Assembly: GCF_042432825.1 (NCBI RefSeq)
Contig: NZ_JBHLWN010000001.1
Coordinates: 14,295-78,294, forward strand
Reading direction: 5' to 3'
DNA from: Gordoniibacillus chartarius
GTDB taxonomy: Bacteria; Bacillota; Bacilli; Paenibacillales; NBRC-103111
Length of the DNA: 64,000 bases
Position numbers and translations under genes: made by a program. Below are positions 27,204 through 35,924 of the stretch, piece after piece. The first letter of the stretch is position 1; each line of letters starts with the position of its first letter. The notes beneath the pieces are model-generated. The model saw nothing but the letters and a program-made list of their open reading frames with translations. It ran no database searches and had not been told where the DNA came from.

Positions 27204-28544
27204 TTGGGTAGGCCGCTCGGCAGGATTCTCGCATTAACGCTGACGATCGTCTTAACGGCCGGTTGTACGGAGGTGCCGGTCGGGGATGCCAAGCCAGGCG
27301 GAACGGGGGAGCAATCCCCGAGCCGCCAATCGGCCGACAACGAGCTGCTGATTTACACCGTATGGCCGGCTTATTATGTGAAAGAAGAAATTTTTCAGAA
27401 GCAGATCGGCGATTATATCCGGAAGAAGTTTCCCGATATCACCGTGAAGCATATCGCCTGGGATAATCCCGGTCGGCAGTATAAAGATTTGATTGCCGCC
27501 GGCACCATCCCCGATATCATCATGGACGACACGCGCATGAACGTGCAGCGGTATATTATCGATAACGACCTGCATTACGACATGACCGAACTGATCAAGA
27601 AATACAACTTCGACACGAGCAAGTTCAATCCGGCGCACATGGCGCAGATGAGGAACTTGACCCCGGACGGCAAGCTGTACGGTCTTCCTTTTTACAACAA
27701 CGATTACGTCTTGTTCTATAATAAGGATATTTTCGATAAGTTCGGTGTCGATTATCCAAGGGACGGCATGACGTATGATGAGATTTACGAGCTCGCCAAG
27801 AGACTGACGCGCGTAGAAGGGGAAATCACCTATAAAGGATTTTCCCAGCATCCCGGGCATTACTTGAATTTTAACCAGCTTTCGCTGTCACCGCTCAGCC
27901 GGACGGAGGACAAAGCCGATTTGAGCGCGCCCGGCTGGAAGCTGCTAGTCGACAACATGCGCCGGTTTTACGAGATTCCGGCCAACCAGTTCGATACGGT
28001 CGAGACGTTCGCTTCCAAGCCAAGTCTGGCGATGGCCGTAGCTAGCGTGAGCGATCATGTCGTCAAGTTCCACGAAGCGAACAAAAGCCTGAATTACGAT
28101 TTCGTGTCCGTCCCATCTTTCCCTGACGCCCCCGGTATCAAGTACCAGCCTAATGTATATTCCATGTACATTACGAAACAGTCGACGAAGAAGGATCTTG
28201 CTTTCCAGGTCATCGCCGCCTTGCTGTCCGAGGAGCATCAGATCGAGCTGGCGAAGGAAGGGGTAATCGGACCGCTGGAAACCGAGGCCATTAAATCGGC
28301 GTTCGGACAAAACTTGCCGCAATTGCAGGGCAAGAATATCCAGTCGGTGTTTTACGGCAACAATGCGATGCCGCCTCCGGCCCGCCAAGAGGGTCTCGTA
28401 TGGTATGACGCCATCCTGCAAAATATCTTCCAGCCGCTCATCTTCAGCGAATCGAAGGATTCCGTAACGGCGCTGCGCATGACGGAAGAGAAGACGACGA
28501 AAGAAATCGAGCAAAAGAAAGCCGATAAGGCTCTATCCGATTAA
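27204..28544 (+). CDS. Extracellular solute-binding lipoprotein, paralog 3
   Basis: A 446-residue family 1 solute-binding protein. TTG 27204 is taken as start, six bases after GGAGGTG; an in-frame GTG at 27195 overlaps the ribosome-binding site itself and is less likely. The lipobox Cys21 is in LTAGCTE. The body matches the 25824 product closely; differences in the probable cleft include PFYNNDYVLFYN and ASVSDHVVKFHEANKS. It is the last of three adjacent paralogs separated by one lipoprotein gene. The 134-base stretch after it leads to the SLH protein. It should act outside the membrane, handing sugar to the single permease pair. Confidence 0.9.
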   Translation: MGRPLGRILALTLTIVLTAGCTEVPVGDAKPGGTGEQSPSRQSADNELLIYTVWPAYYVKEEIFQKQIGDYIRKKFPDITVKHIAWDNPGRQYKDLIAAGTIPDIIMDDTRMNVQRYIIDNDLHYDMTELIKKYNFDTSKFNPAHMAQMRNLTPDGKLYGLPFYNNDYVLFYNKDIFDKFGVDYPRDGMTYDEIYELAKRLTRVEGEITYKGFSQHPGHYLNFNQLSLSPLSRTEDKADLSAPGWKLLVDNMRRFYEIPANQFDTVETFASKPSLAMAVASVSDHVVKFHEANKSLNYDFVSVPSFPDAPGIKYQPNVYSMYITKQSTKKDLAFQVIAALLSEEHQIELAKEGVIGPLETEAIKSAFGQNLPQLQGKNIQSVFYGNNAMPPPARQEGLVWYDAILQNIFQPLIFSESKDSVTALRMTEEKTTKEIEQKKADKALSD

Positions 28545-28678
28545 TACGGCTTGTAAGCGAACGGATGAAGCGATGAACCTATAAACTTGCTTCAAAGCCC
28601 CTATAACAGACGAACCAATCCGTATTAAGTTTAATATCATCAGTACAACTAAAACTTGCGTTGGGATGGTGAACAGTT

Positions 28679-30079
28679 TTGAAGAAGCTTACGCTTTCGG
28701 TAATTGCTTTGCTGATTGTGTCACTCGTTTTGCTGCCATTCGCATTTGCCGCCGAGACCGGCTCGGGCAGCGCTTCCGCCGTGAAGAGGGCGGACGATTT
28801 CGTGGATTTGAAAGATTTGCCGCAGGACGAGAAGGATAAATTCGATGCGATGATTCAGGGCGGCGTATTCAACGGCATGACCGAGGATACGTTCGGGCTT
28901 GACGTCAAAATGAACCGCGCCCAGTTTGCTAAAGTGGCCTCCATAATTTTTAAATTGTCTGTTGATGAAGCGCTTACAGCATCCTCGTTCGAAGACGTCA
29001 AAGCGGGTGACTGGTCGCTGCCTTATATTGAAGCGCTTAAGAAAGCGGGGCTTACGAACGGCTACGATGCCGAAGGGAAACAGTACAATCCTAACGGCGA
29101 AGTATCCCGCCAAGAGCTTGCCGCTTTCCTGATCCGCGGTCTCGGACTCGAGGAAGAGGCCAAAGCTGCGGAGCCGGTTTCGGATTCGACCGTTGACGAC
29201 TGGGCGAAAGGCTATGCAGCGCTTGCGCTGGAGAAAAACCTGCTTGCCAAACTGGATAACGGTACGTTCGGCGGCAAACAGTCGGCGACCCGTAAAATGC
29301 TGGCGCTGGCGAGCTATGCGGCAAAGCAAATTTTTGAAGGCGGTTCCGTCGGCGGAAACGAAGGCGGCGGTTCGACGGCAACGCCGCCGCCGGCGACAAA
29401 CCCGGGAGATACCCCGGCCGGGACGGACGGCAAAATTTCGCCGGAAGGCAAGAAAATGCTGTTCATTACGCGGCAAAGCAACCAAATGGCGACGCTGAGC
29501 AGCAATCCGGAAGACGAGAAGATTATCGCCCGCATGAAGGCACTCGGATTCCGCGTGACCTGGATCAACTGCGATAAAGTGACGCTGGAGAAGACGGCAG
29601 GCTACGATATCATCTACGTCAGTGCTACGGTCAATTCGAAGTATTTCCGATCGGCATGGATGAAGGATGTAGCGATTCCGACCGTTTACGCCAAAAATCA
29701 CGGTATGTATTATCTCGGCCTTTCCTCTCAAGAAGAGAACACGAATGAGTACAACATCAAGTCGATCAGCATCGCGGATCCGAAGGATGAAGCTGCGGCC
29801 GGTCTGTCCGGTGCAGTCGATGTGCTGAGAACGACCGATCCCAAAACCGCCCTTGCCTATGGGATTCCCGGTAAAGAAGCGAAGAAGGTGGCGACGATCC
29901 CCGGCAAGGATAAGCTGTCGCCGTTGTATTACTACAATAAGGGCTCCAAGGCCGACAGCGGCTTTGAAGTGAAGGCGCGCACTTCGTACATCTTCATATC
30001 CGGGAGCAATGACAACTTGACCGATGATGCATTGAAGCTGCTGGACAATCTCGTCGTGTTTACGCTTCAGAATAAGTAA
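28679..30079 (+). CDS. SLH-anchored surface protein with C-terminal ThuA/GATase1-like domain, copy 5
   Basis: A 466-residue secreted protein from TTG 28679, preceded by a modest GGGATGGTGA site. A signal peptide covers residues 1-24 (FAFAAE). Three SLH repeats follow at about 38-90, 97-150 and 160-215, with the usual motifs as MNRAQFAK, VSRQELAAFL and ATRKMLAL. A Gly/Pro/Thr linker (about 218-252) leads to the fifth copy of the locus-specific domain (about 253-466): KKMLFITR, IIYVSATVNS, AAGLSG followed by VDV, GIPGKEAKKVATIPG and LKLLDNLVVF. SLH domains bind pyruvylated secondary cell-wall polymer, so this copy is wall-anchored while copies 1-4 are membrane-anchored. The domain lacks the ATVPGD aspartate (it reads ATIPGKD). 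The gene is followed by a GC-rich hairpin that probably ends the long operon. Confidence 0.85.
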   Translation: MKKLTLSVIALLIVSLVLLPFAFAAETGSGSASAVKRADDFVDLKDLPQDEKDKFDAMIQGGVFNGMTEDTFGLDVKMNRAQFAKVASIIFKLSVDEALTASSFEDVKAGDWSLPYIEALKKAGLTNGYDAEGKQYNPNGEVSRQELAAFLIRGLGLEEEAKAAEPVSDSTVDDWAKGYAALALEKNLLAKLDNGTFGGKQSATRKMLALASYAAKQIFEGGSVGGNEGGGSTATPPPATNPGDTPAGTDGKISPEGKKMLFITRQSNQMATLSSNPEDEKIIARMKALGFRVTWINCDKVTLEKTAGYDIIYVSATVNSKYFRSAWMKDVAIPTVYAKNHGMYYLGLSSQEENTNEYNIKSISIADPKDEAAAGLSGAVDVLRTTDPKTALAYGIPGKEAKKVATIPGKDKLSPLYYYNKGSKADSGFEVKARTSYIFISGSNDNLTDDALKLLDNLVVFTLQNK

Positions 30080-30094
30080 CGCCATGTTCCAGTT

Positions 30095-30116
30095 TCCCCG
30101 CGGCCTGCCGCGGGGA
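30095..30116 (+). terminator. GC-rich hairpin terminator after the SLH/ThuA-like gene
   Basis: The arms TCCCCGCGG and CCGCGGGGA form a perfect nine-pair stem around a four-base loop, 15 bases after the stop codon. The following tract (GATTCATTTC) is only moderately T-rich. Position and stem strength support partial or full intrinsic termination between the binding-protein region and the next ABC system. Confidence 0.6.
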
Positions 30117-30160
30117 GATTCATTTCAGGGAGGATGCGCTGCTTGACAGGAGGGACCGCC

Positions 30161-30854
<694 letters not shown>

Positions 30855-30871
<17 letters not shown>

Positions 30872-31889
30872 TCGAACGGCGCTGTCGCTACTTGGGCTCG
30901 GATGGATGGCGGCCGTACTCGCCGGATGTTCCTTGCTTCCGGTTGAAGAGCAGGTGCTGAAGCCGTCGCTCGTAGAGCCGGCCAAGGCGACGCTCAGCTT
31001 GTATGTCGTCAAACGCGCCAATATCGCCAAGCAAATTACCGGCGTAGCGACCCTCACGGCAGATAAGATGGATTATTTGTACTTCGAAGATTCCGGGAAC
31101 AAGCTCGAATCGATTCATGTGAAGCTGGGAGATGCCGTCCAAGCCGGCGACGTCGTAGCGACGACGGAGACCGGGGATCTCGAGATGAAAATCAGGCTGC
31201 AGGAAATTGCGGTGGAGAAGAGCCAAATCACGCTGCAGCAGCAGATGATGGACAAAAGCCCCGACGATCCGGAAGTCCGGCTCAAGAAGCTGGATTTGCA
31301 GAGCGCCCATTTGCAGCTCGAGTCGCTGCGCGACCAGCTTAAGCGTTCCAAGCTGACGGCCAAGGTGAGCGGCATCGTGACCTTCCTCGACCCGATTCAG
31401 CCGGGTGATTCCGTTACCGCTTACAAGCAGCTGGTGACGATCTCCGACCCGAGTCAGATGAAGCTCGTCTATACGGCCGGGAGCATCGGCGAACTGTCCG
31501 GCGTTGAGGTCGGGATGGACGCGGAAGTGAAAATCAAGGGGCAGAGCTACGCCGGGAAAGTGGTGCAAACGCCGCTAACCGCACCACCGAACAGCAATAA
31601 AGCGATACAGGAAAAAAATAATAAGTCGCTGACGATCGACGTGAAGAATCTGCCTCCGGACATGACGATCGGCGCCCAGGCGGATCTTACGATCGTTACC
31701 GAGAAGAGGGACAATGCGCTGGTCATTCCGCGGGCGGGACTGCGCAGCTATATGGGGCGCGATTACGTGCTCGTGCTTGACGGAGAAAGCCGCAAGGAAA
31801 TCGACGTGGAGAAAGGCATCGTCGCTGCGACCGAAGTCGAGATCCTCAAGGGCATCACTGAAGGCCAGCAAATTATATTGAGCAATTAA
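30855..31889 (+). CDS. HlyD/MacA-like adaptor lipoprotein
   Basis: A 344-residue membrane-fusion-type adaptor from TTG 30855, nine bases after GGAGG; in-frame ATGs at 30834 and 30846 have no properly spaced site. The N-terminus is a lipoprotein signal with Cys25 in VLAGCSLL. A lipoyl-like segment (ESIHVKLGDAVQAGDVVATTET, about 80-100) is followed by a helical hairpin (about 105-155, IAVEKSQITLQQQMM...LRDQLKRSKL) and the returning half (LTAKVSGIVTFLDPIQPGDSV). Beta-barrel regions then follow, with VVQTPLT and a QADLTI-type strand. This is the layout of MacA-type adaptors. In a Gram-positive cell without an outer membrane it would work on the outer face of the membrane with the FtsX-type permease encoded next. 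The cargo is unknown. Confidence 0.85.
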
Positions 31890-31921
31890 GAGCCGAGCTT
31901 TCCTGCAGGGAGGGTAACCCT

Positions 31922-34834
31922 TTGGCGCTATTTATCATGATCCTCCGCAAAATGATCAACAATAAATGGCTGGAGCTTAGTTTATTGTTCGGGCTGATCT
32001 TGTCGGTCGCCCTGGCCAGCAGCATGCCGATCTATACGAACGCCATTCTGCAGCGGCTCTTGATTCAAGAGATGCAGCAGCTGCAGCTTGCCAGCAATCA
32101 ATATCCGGGCATTTACTGGATCTCGGCCCCGATGTCTGCGCAGGATCTTCAGAAACAGGAAACGGTCGCCAAGACGGAGGCTTTCCTGACTGGGGTCAGC
32201 GGCAAATTCGGCGTACCGGTCCAATCGTTTGTGCGCGAGCGGGCGACACAGCGCTATGAACTCGCCCCGGCGGAGCCTGAGAAAATCGATGTGAATGTAC
32301 AGCGGTCCGCCGATATTTCGGCCATAGACGGAATGGAAAGCCATATCCGGCTTGTCGACGGGCGCCTTCCGGCCAAGGAGCCGGTGAACGGCGTGTACGA
32401 GGCGCTGGTAGGTCCCGAAGCGCTGACGGAGCTGAGCATGGTGCTGGGAACGGTGTTTATCGTGAAGGACCCCGGCCTCAAGGAGCCGATTAAGGTGCAG
32501 CCGGTCGGCGTCTTCGACCGTAGCGACTACTCCGATCTGTTCTGGTACAACAATACAAGCGGCTACAAAAACAGTCTCCTGATCGATTTCCAGCTGTTCG
32601 AGCGGGACATTACGGCGGGAGGCAAGCTGAACGTTCAGTCTAGTTATTGGTATTACGCTCTCGATTATACGAAGATGACTTTGGAGTCGGCGGATGATTT
32701 CCTCTGGAATGATTATCATATCGGCAACTTTATGGATGGCTTGTATACCGAGCACAACAAGAACGTGCCGGCGCTGCAGACGCTGAGCAATTATTATGTG
32801 AAAGAAGCCAATTTGCGGATGATGCTCTGGTCGCTGAACGTGCCGGTTATGCTGATGCTTGCGTTTTACTTATATATGGTGGCGAATTTGATTACCGACC
32901 GGCAGAAGACGGAGATTGCCGTGCTGCGCAGCCGGGGAGCAAGCCGCCGGCAAATTATTCTCGGCTATGCGGCGGAAGGACTTGTGCTGGGGACGGTCGC
33001 TTTCATCGCCGGGCCGTATTTGGGCGAGCTGATGACGAAGGTGCTTGGAGCCTCCAGCGGTTTTCTCGAGTTCGTGCAGCGCGCCAGGCTTGAGACGAAG
33101 CTGAACCGGGATGCGTTTCTATATGCGCTCATTGCGGTATCCGCTTCGCTGGTCATGACGCTGATTCCGGTTTTCCTCGCAACAAGGGTAACGATCGTCG
33201 GGCACAAACAGCAGTCGGCCCGATTGAAGAAGCTATCCTTCTGGCACCGATTCGGGATCGACATCATGCTGGTCGCCGTCTCGCTGTACGGGCTGTATTC
33301 CTACAAAAACCGCGTCAAGGATATGCTGTCGCTCGGACTCAAATCGTCGGATCTGAAGGTCGATCCGATGCTGTTCCTTGTGCCGGCCATGTTCGTTCTC
33401 GGAACCGGGCTGCTGGTGCTGCGCCTGTATCCATGGGCGGTACAGCTGCTGTACCGGGCCGGAAGACGGTGGTGGCCGCCTTCGATCTATACCACGATGA
33501 TTCAGGTGAGCCGTTCCATCATTCAATATCAGTTCATTATGGTGTTCTTGATTATTACGGTTGCCACAGGACTGTTCAGCGCCAGTGCGACGCGGACTAT
33601 CAATCAGAACACGAGCGACAAGATCCGGTATGCGGCCGGGGCCGATATTACGATGCAAATCCACTGGGAAAATGACGCTCCTCCGGCCATCCTCCTCGGC
33701 TTGGAGGGCGACGACGGCGAAGCTTCGGCGTCTTCCGATATTGAAGGCGTCGGTGCAGCGGCTACTCCGCCCAGAATCCAGTACAGCGAGCCGTCCTTCC
33801 TGCCGTTCACTCAATTTCCCGGGGTTGAGCATGCGGCGAAGGTGTTCGTGAAGAATGACGCATCGCTGACCAAGGGCAAGACGAGCGCCACCGTCCGGCT
33901 GATGGGCATCGATACGAAAGATTTCGGCGAAACCGCTTGGATGCGAGACCGCCTGCTCGACCATCATCTAAACGACTATTTGAATTTGATCGCCCGCACG
34001 CCGTCAGCGGTGCTGATTTCGCGATCGATCGCGGAAGAGTACGACGTGAAGGCCGGCGATACGATTACGGTAGGCTGGGGCAATGCGGAGCCGGCGCAGT
34101 TCACGGTGTTCGGCTTGATCGATTATTGGCCGTCCTGGAATCCGAACCCGGGAGCGGGCGATACGGTTACCGTAACGACGAAAGAAGGAACGAGCACGAA
34201 GGTGAGAAAGCCGATGCTGATTGTCGGTCACTTGAGCTATATCCAGAACAATATTGCGCTTGAGCCTTATGAGGTGTGGATGAAGCTGAAGCCTGACGCA
34301 AGCAGCAATGCCGTCTATGAAGCCGTCAAGAACCACGGGTATGGCATTGAGGCGGTAACCGATGCGAAGGAGAAGCTGATCGAGGCAGTCAAGGATCCGT
34401 TTCAGATGGCGATCAACGGCGTGATGACGCTCGGGTTTCTGATTTCCATCGTCGTGTGCTTCTTCGGCTTTCTGCTGTACTGGGTGTTGTCGTTATCGGC
34501 GAGAACGCTGCAGTACGGCATTTTTCGGGCGATGGGCGTGTCGGTGCTGCAGCTGATCGTCATGCTGGCCGGCGAGCAGATCATGATATCGGGAGCGGCG
34601 ATTGCGATCGGCGTGCTGACGGGCAATTTGGCCAGCTACTTGTTCGTGCCGCTGTTCGAGCTGTCGTTCGATCCGGGCACGCAGGTGCCGCCTTTCCAGG
34701 TCACGTTTGACTCTCGCGACCGCGAGCGGCTGTATGCGATCGTGACGGTGATGATCGTGATCGGGCTCGCGGTGCTGGGCCGCATCGTCTCGCGGATCCG
34801 GATCCATCAAGCCGTCAAGCTCGGGGAGGATTAA
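31922..34834 (+). CDS. FtsX/MacB-type ABC transporter permease
   Basis: A 970-residue membrane protein from TTG 31922, preceded by GCAGGGAGGG. An N-terminal membrane segment (about 15-35) and a large extracytoplasmic region come first. Three segments near 303-420 form the first FtsX core, including the cytoplasmic LRSRGASRRQI loop that contacts the ATPase. More segments follow at about 445-465, 482-510 and 535-560. A second extracytoplasmic region of about 250 residues then leads to the last FtsX core (about 820-965, with FRAMGVSVLQL). FtsX-type permeases usually move lipids, lipoproteins or peptides by mechanotransmission rather than by a pore. It sits between an adaptor gene and a second ATPase gene whose ATG follows its stop by one base. 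Export or assembly of surface lipoproteins or S-layer material is possible given the neighbours; this is inference. Confidence 0.85.
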   Translation: MALFIMILRKMINNKWLELSLLFGLILSVALASSMPIYTNAILQRLLIQEMQQLQLASNQYPGIYWISAPMSAQDLQKQETVAKTEAFLTGVSGKFGVPVQSFVRERATQRYELAPAEPEKIDVNVQRSADISAIDGMESHIRLVDGRLPAKEPVNGVYEALVGPEALTELSMVLGTVFIVKDPGLKEPIKVQPVGVFDRSDYSDLFWYNNTSGYKNSLLIDFQLFERDITAGGKLNVQSSYWYYALDYTKMTLESADDFLWNDYHIGNFMDGLYTEHNKNVPALQTLSNYYVKEANLRMMLWSLNVPVMLMLAFYLYMVANLITDRQKTEIAVLRSRGASRRQIILGYAAEGLVLGTVAFIAGPYLGELMTKVLGASSGFLEFVQRARLETKLNRDAFLYALIAVSASLVMTLIPVFLATRVTIVGHKQQSARLKKLSFWHRFGIDIMLVAVSLYGLYSYKNRVKDMLSLGLKSSDLKVDPMLFLVPAMFVLGTGLLVLRLYPWAVQLLYRAGRRWWPPSIYTTMIQVSRSIIQYQFIMVFLIITVATGLFSASATRTINQNTSDKIRYAAGADITMQIHWENDAPPAILLGLEGDDGEASASSDIEGVGAAATPPRIQYSEPSFLPFTQFPGVEHAAKVFVKNDASLTKGKTSATVRLMGIDTKDFGETAWMRDRLLDHHLNDYLNLIARTPSAVLISRSIAEEYDVKAGDTITVGWGNAEPAQFTVFGLIDYWPSWNPNPGAGDTVTVTTKEGTSTKVRKPMLIVGHLSYIQNNIALEPYEVWMKLKPDASSNAVYEAVKNHGYGIEAVTDAKEKLIEAVKDPFQMAINGVMTLGFLISIVVCFFGFLLYWVLSLSARTLQYGIFRAMGVSVLQLIVMLAGEQIMISGAAIAIGVLTGNLASYLFVPLFELSFDPGTQVPPFQVTFDSRDRERLYAIVTVMIVIGLAVLGRIVSRIRIHQAVKLGED

Positions 34835-34835
34835 T

Positions 34836-35738
34836 ATGATCCATTGTGAGAATCTGGTGAAAATTTATAAAGTCGCCGATCTGGAGGTCGTCGCGCTGCA
34901 GGGGCTCGATTTGCACGTGGATGCCGGCGAATTGATGGCGATTATCGGCAACAGCGGCAGCGGCAAATCGACGCTGCTCAATATGCTGGGGGGACTCGAC
35001 CGTCCCTCCGCAGGCCGGCTCACCGTGGACGGCAAGGATCTTCTCAACATGAAGGAGAAAGATTTGGTCCGCTACAAGCGGGAGTCTGTCGGATTCGTGT
35101 GGCAGAACAACGCCCGCAACCTGATCCCGTATTTGACGGCGCTAGAAAATGTGGAGCTCCCGATTTTGCTGCAGGGGGGGCGCAAGCGGGAACGGGCGCT
35201 GGAGCTGCTCGAGGCCGTGGGCTTAAGCCACCGCAAGCATAACCGGCTGAATCAGCTGTCCGGCGGCGAACAGCAGCGCGTAGCCATCGCCATTGCGCTG
35301 GCCAACCATCCGAAGCTGCTGCTGGCGGACGAACCGACCGGTTCGGTCGATACGCGAATGGCGAACCAGATTCTGGATTTGTTTCGCCAGCTGTCCCGCA
35401 GCTTGGGGATTACGGTTGTGATTGTCACGCATGATCCGATGCTGGCGAGGAAGGTAGACCGGGTCGTCGTCATCCGCGACGGCAAAACCTCGTCCGAAAT
35501 CTTGCGGCGCAAATCGTACGAGCAGGAGCTGCTGGAGCCGGAAGCGGAGCGCGGAAACGAGGAGCGGGAGCAAGAAGAAGGGTCGCATGTCGAATATGCG
35601 GTGCTGGACGGGGCGGGCAGGCTGCAAATCCCGGCCGGCTATCTCGAATCGATCGGCTTGTCGAACACCAACAAAATACAGGTTTTGCTAGAGGATGGAA
35701 AGATCGTCCTGCTGCCGCCACGACAGCTTGAAGGATGA
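34836..35738 (+). CDS. ABC transporter ATP-binding protein with AbrB-like C-terminal extension
   Basis: A 300-residue protein. Residues 1-225 are a MacB/LolD-type ATPase: Walker A GNSGSGKST (about 36-44), signature LSGGEQQRVAIAIALA, Walker B LLLADEPTGSVD, and an H-loop in VTHDP. Beyond an acidic, charged linker (about 228-250) lies a 50-residue tail, VLDGAGRLQIPAGYLESIGL followed by KIQVLLEDGKIVLLPP. It has the swapped-hairpin pattern of AbrB/MazE-type domains: a strand, a G-x-(L/V)-x-(I/L)-P turn, a helix, then a strand ending in L-x-P. AbrB-like domains dimerise or bind DNA, so the tail may serve ATPase dimerisation or allow regulation. Start ATG 34836 follows the permease stop directly. 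The upstream ATPase at 30161 lacks this tail. Confidence 0.85.
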   Translation: MIHCENLVKIYKVADLEVVALQGLDLHVDAGELMAIIGNSGSGKSTLLNMLGGLDRPSAGRLTVDGKDLLNMKEKDLVRYKRESVGFVWQNNARNLIPYLTALENVELPILLQGGRKRERALELLEAVGLSHRKHNRLNQLSGGEQQRVAIAIALANHPKLLLADEPTGSVDTRMANQILDLFRQLSRSLGITVVIVTHDPMLARKVDRVVVIRDGKTSSEILRRKSYEQELLEPEAERGNEEREQEEGSHVEYAVLDGAGRLQIPAGYLESIGLSNTNKIQVLLEDGKIVLLPPRQLEG

Positions 35739-35747
35739 AATAAATAC

Positions 35748-35776
35748 CCTATAAAGAGGTACGCCTCCCCCATAGG
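35748..35776 (+). repeat. Inverted repeat after the ABC/FtsX operon
   Basis: The outer arms CCTAT (35748-35752) and ATAGG (35772-35776) and the inner arms GAGG (35756-35759) and CCTC (35764-35767) can form an interrupted hairpin ten bases after the ATPase stop. There is no T-tract, so it is a weak terminator candidate or RNA 3'-end stabiliser. Confidence 0.3.
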
Positions 35777-35875
35777 TTACGTTCACACTATTGTAATAAA
35801 GTAAGGCCATGCAATCGAATTCAATGTGGGGAAAGAGGGTTGATATGATCGGGAAAACGAATGAGTGCTACAAAA

Positions 35876-35911
35876 TGGAAGCGTTTTACTTATCGGCGCA
35901 AACGGTTTGCG
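35876..35911 (+). promoter_or_regulatory. Candidate operator region ahead of the large SLH gene
   Basis: Two motifs lie within 36 bases. TGGAAGCGTTTTAC (35876-35889) has the AAGCGTTT core of a cre site but fits poorly at its 3' end. CGCAAAC-G-GTTTGCG (35897-35911) is a perfect inverted repeat with 7-base arms, of the general LacI/GalR operator style, and it ends at the first base of the GGGAGG ribosome-binding site. In RNA the palindrome could form a hairpin that affects ribosome access. Either reading implies control of SLH protein synthesis near its start codon. No good -35/-10 pair was recognised in the 186-base gap. Confidence 0.35.
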
Positions 35912-35924
35912 GGAGGCGTGTCCA

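Noticed and set aside
28623..28636. A/T-rich palindrome TATTAA-GT-TTAATA upstream of the SLH/ThuA-like gene, considered as an operator.
   Set aside because: Short A/T-only arms arise easily by chance and no regulator or promoter elements support it.
28721..30085. A 454-codon minus-strand frame opposite the SLH/ThuA-like gene.
   Set aside because: The plus-strand product has a signal peptide, SLH motifs and a repeated domain; the antisense product is a compositional shadow.
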